In this document: piece after piece, positions 62,674 to 64,000 of the stretch
Numbering within the stretch: the first letter of the stretch is position 1
Layout: each line of letters starts with the position of its first letter
Assembly (NCBI RefSeq): GCF_012676905.1
Contig: NZ_CP051428.1
Location: 1,698,001-1,762,000 of the forward strand
Reading direction: 5' to 3'
Source of the DNA: Paenibacillus albicereus
Lineage (GTDB): Bacteria; Bacillota; Bacilli; Paenibacillales; Paenibacillaceae
Length of the DNA stretch: 64,000 bases
Notes under the pieces: generated by a model
The model's input: only the letters and a program-made list of their open reading frames with translations
Database searches by the model: none
Told to the model about the DNA's origin: nothing
Program-made: the position numbers and the translations under genes

Positions 62674-63966
62674 ATGAAGAAACAGATGGCATTCGCCATG
62701 CTCGCCGGCGTCATGGCGCTCACGGCTTGCTCCAGCGGCAACAATGGCGATCAGGAGGGCCAAAGCCCGGACGGCGGCGACAACATCACGGTCTGGGCAT
62801 GGGATCCGAACTTCAACATCGCGGCGATGAAGCTGGCGAAGGAAGCTTACGCGGCTGAAAATCCGGACGTGAACGTCGACATCATCGAATACGCCCAGGC
62901 GGACATCATCCAGAAGCTGAACACGGGCCTCAACTCCGGAACGACGAGCGGCCTGCCGAACGTCGTGCTGATCGAAGACTACCGGGCGCAAAGCTTCCTG
63001 CAAGCCTATCCCGATTCGTTCTACAAGATGTCCGATTTGATTCAATCGGATGACTTCGCGGAGTACAAGATCGCCTCGACGAGCCTCGACGGCGAGCAGT
63101 ACGGCGTGCCGTTCGACACCGGCGTGACCGGCCTGTACGTGCGCAAGGACCTGATGGAGCAGGCCGGCTACTCGGTCGATGACCTGCAGAACATCGATTG
63201 GGACCAGTTCATCGAGATCGGCAAGGCCGTCAAGGAAAAGACCGGCAAGGCGATGCTCACGCAGGACCCGAACGACCTCGGGCTCATCCGCATGATGATC
63301 CAGTCGGCGGGAGCCTGGTACACGGCCGAGGACGGCACGACGCCGAGCCTGAAGGACAACGCGGCGCTGAAGGACGCGTTCGCGACCTACAAGAAGCTGA
63401 TGGAGTCCGACACCGTCAAGATGATCTCCGACTGGAGCCAGTTCCTGGCCGGATTCAACACCGGCGACGTCGCGACCGTGCCGACCGGCAACTGGATCAC
63501 GCCGTCGGTCAAGGCGGAGGCTTCCCAGTCCGGGCAATGGGCCGTCGTTCCGATGCCGAAGCTGAAGAACACCGCTTCCTCGGTCAACGCCTCCAACCTG
63601 GGCGGCAGCTCGTGGTACGTGCTCAACGTCGACGGCAAGGAGAAGGCGGCCGAATTCCTGGCCCAGACGCTCGGCTCGGACGCGGACCTGTACCAGAAGC
63701 TCGTCACCGACGTCGGCGTCATCGGCACGCTGAAGGCGGCGACCGAAGGCGAAGCGTACAACCAGGAGGATGCGTACTTCGGCGGACAGAAGGTCGTCAG
63801 CGACTTCGCGGCCTGGACGCAGAACATTCCTCAAGTCAACTACGGCATGCATACGTATGCGATCGAGGACATCCTCGTGACCGCGATGCAGGCTTACCTG
63901 GGCGGCGCGGACCTCGACAAGGCGCTGAGCGATGCCCAATCCCAAGCGGAGTCCCAGCTGGGCTAA
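62674..63966 (+). CDS. Sugar ABC-transporter substrate-binding lipoprotein
   Basis: ATG 62674 (MKKQMAF) follows AAGGGGG; an in-frame ATG at 62653 lacks an SD. 430 residues with a type II signal, lipobox LTAC and Cys19, then a Ser/Gly/Asp tether. The mature protein is a family-1 binding protein: NITVWAWDPNFNIAAMKLAKEAY, LPNVVLIEDYRAQSFLQAYPDSF, YGVPFDTGVTGLYVRKDLM, WYTAEDGTTPSLKDNAALK, GDVATVPTGNWITPSV and WYVLNVDGKEKAAEFLAQTLG. It binds an oligosaccharide or sugar outside the membrane. Two permease genes are expected right after the window edge. Regulation is probably by the RR/HK pair and carbon repression. Confidence 0.94.
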   Translation: MKKQMAFAMLAGVMALTACSSGNNGDQEGQSPDGGDNITVWAWDPNFNIAAMKLAKEAYAAENPDVNVDIIEYAQADIIQKLNTGLNSGTTSGLPNVVLIEDYRAQSFLQAYPDSFYKMSDLIQSDDFAEYKIASTSLDGEQYGVPFDTGVTGLYVRKDLMEQAGYSVDDLQNIDWDQFIEIGKAVKEKTGKAMLTQDPNDLGLIRMMIQSAGAWYTAEDGTTPSLKDNAALKDAFATYKKLMESDTVKMISDWSQFLAGFNTGDVATVPTGNWITPSVKAEASQSGQWAVVPMPKLKNTASSVNASNLGGSSWYVLNVDGKEKAAEFLAQTLGSDADLYQKLVTDVGVIGTLKAATEGEAYNQEDAYFGGQKVVSDFAAWTQNIPQVNYGMHTYAIEDILVTAMQAYLGGADLDKALSDAQSQAESQLG

Positions 63967-64000
63967 TCCAACCGTCAGGCAAGCAGGCCGTCCGCGAGGA

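Overview
The window looks like chromosomal DNA of a GC-rich (my estimate about two-thirds GC), spore-forming Gram-positive bacterium of the Paenibacillus/Cohnella type. The evidence is strong AAGGAGG-type ribosome binding sites with frequent GTG/TTG starts, a TPP-riboswitch thiamine operon, a run of CgeB/CotSA-like glycosyltransferases of the kind that decorate spore coats, SLH-anchored secreted glycanases, YesM/YesN-type two-component systems next to sugar-binding lipoproteins, and a fabH gene carrying a near-consensus FapR operator. I have no outside match, so the genus is an inference.

Layout. 1-5.4 kb: the start of a membrane protein (minus, cut by the window edge), a GT4 glycosyltransferase, a DUF1349 protein, a HAD-phosphatase remnant, and a TetR/FAD-oxidoreductase pair whose oxidoreductase is split by an in-frame TAA. 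Two copies of a TetR-type operator precede that pair. An AT-rich islet follows, holding a small gene broken by a 13-bp triplication. 5.4-13.4 kb: a TPP riboswitch and thiC-thiF-thiE/S-thiG-thiO-thiD, mostly overlapping. ThiS is fused to the C-terminus of ThiE, and several of these enzymes carry long Ala/Ser-rich linkers or tails.

13.5-29.9 kb: a probable spore-surface polysaccharide region. It encodes a lectin-like protein, three GT2-type proteins (one with 41 tandem Arg pentapeptides), a sugar nucleotidylyltransferase, two CgeB-like glycosyltransferases, a GT4 enzyme, a small very basic protein, and a three-gene nucleotide-sugar cassette (2-epimerase, 4,6-dehydratase, 4-reductase) best read as a UDP-N-acetyl-L-quinovosamine/rhamnosamine route, followed by another SDR epimerase. 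Tandem arrays occupy the gaps: 11 x 52 bp, 8 x about 47 bp and 8 x 52 bp. Four consecutive proteins share a Gly-x3-Gly repeat.

30.4-38.2 kb: a TerC-family membrane protein, a sensor kinase/AraC-type regulator/sugar-binding lipoprotein trio without permeases, a VOC-domain protein and an AI-2E-family permease. 38.5-56.2 kb: a GH18 chitinase with SLH domains, a giant double GT-C mannosyltransferase fusion, an EamA transporter, an AraC/GyrI-like regulator, DinB and PhzF proteins, and a 2213-residue SLH-anchored GH87 alpha-1,3-glucanase. Chitinase plus alpha-1,3-glucanase on the cell surface suggests attack on fungal walls. 56.2-64 kb: a DUF2164 protein, a GT2, FapR-controlled fabH, and a second regulator/kinase/sugar-binding-lipoprotein set whose permeases probably lie beyond the right edge.

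Long antisense open frames are common here because of the GC-biased third positions; I treated them as shadows. No rRNA, tRNA, CRISPR, transposase or integrase was seen.
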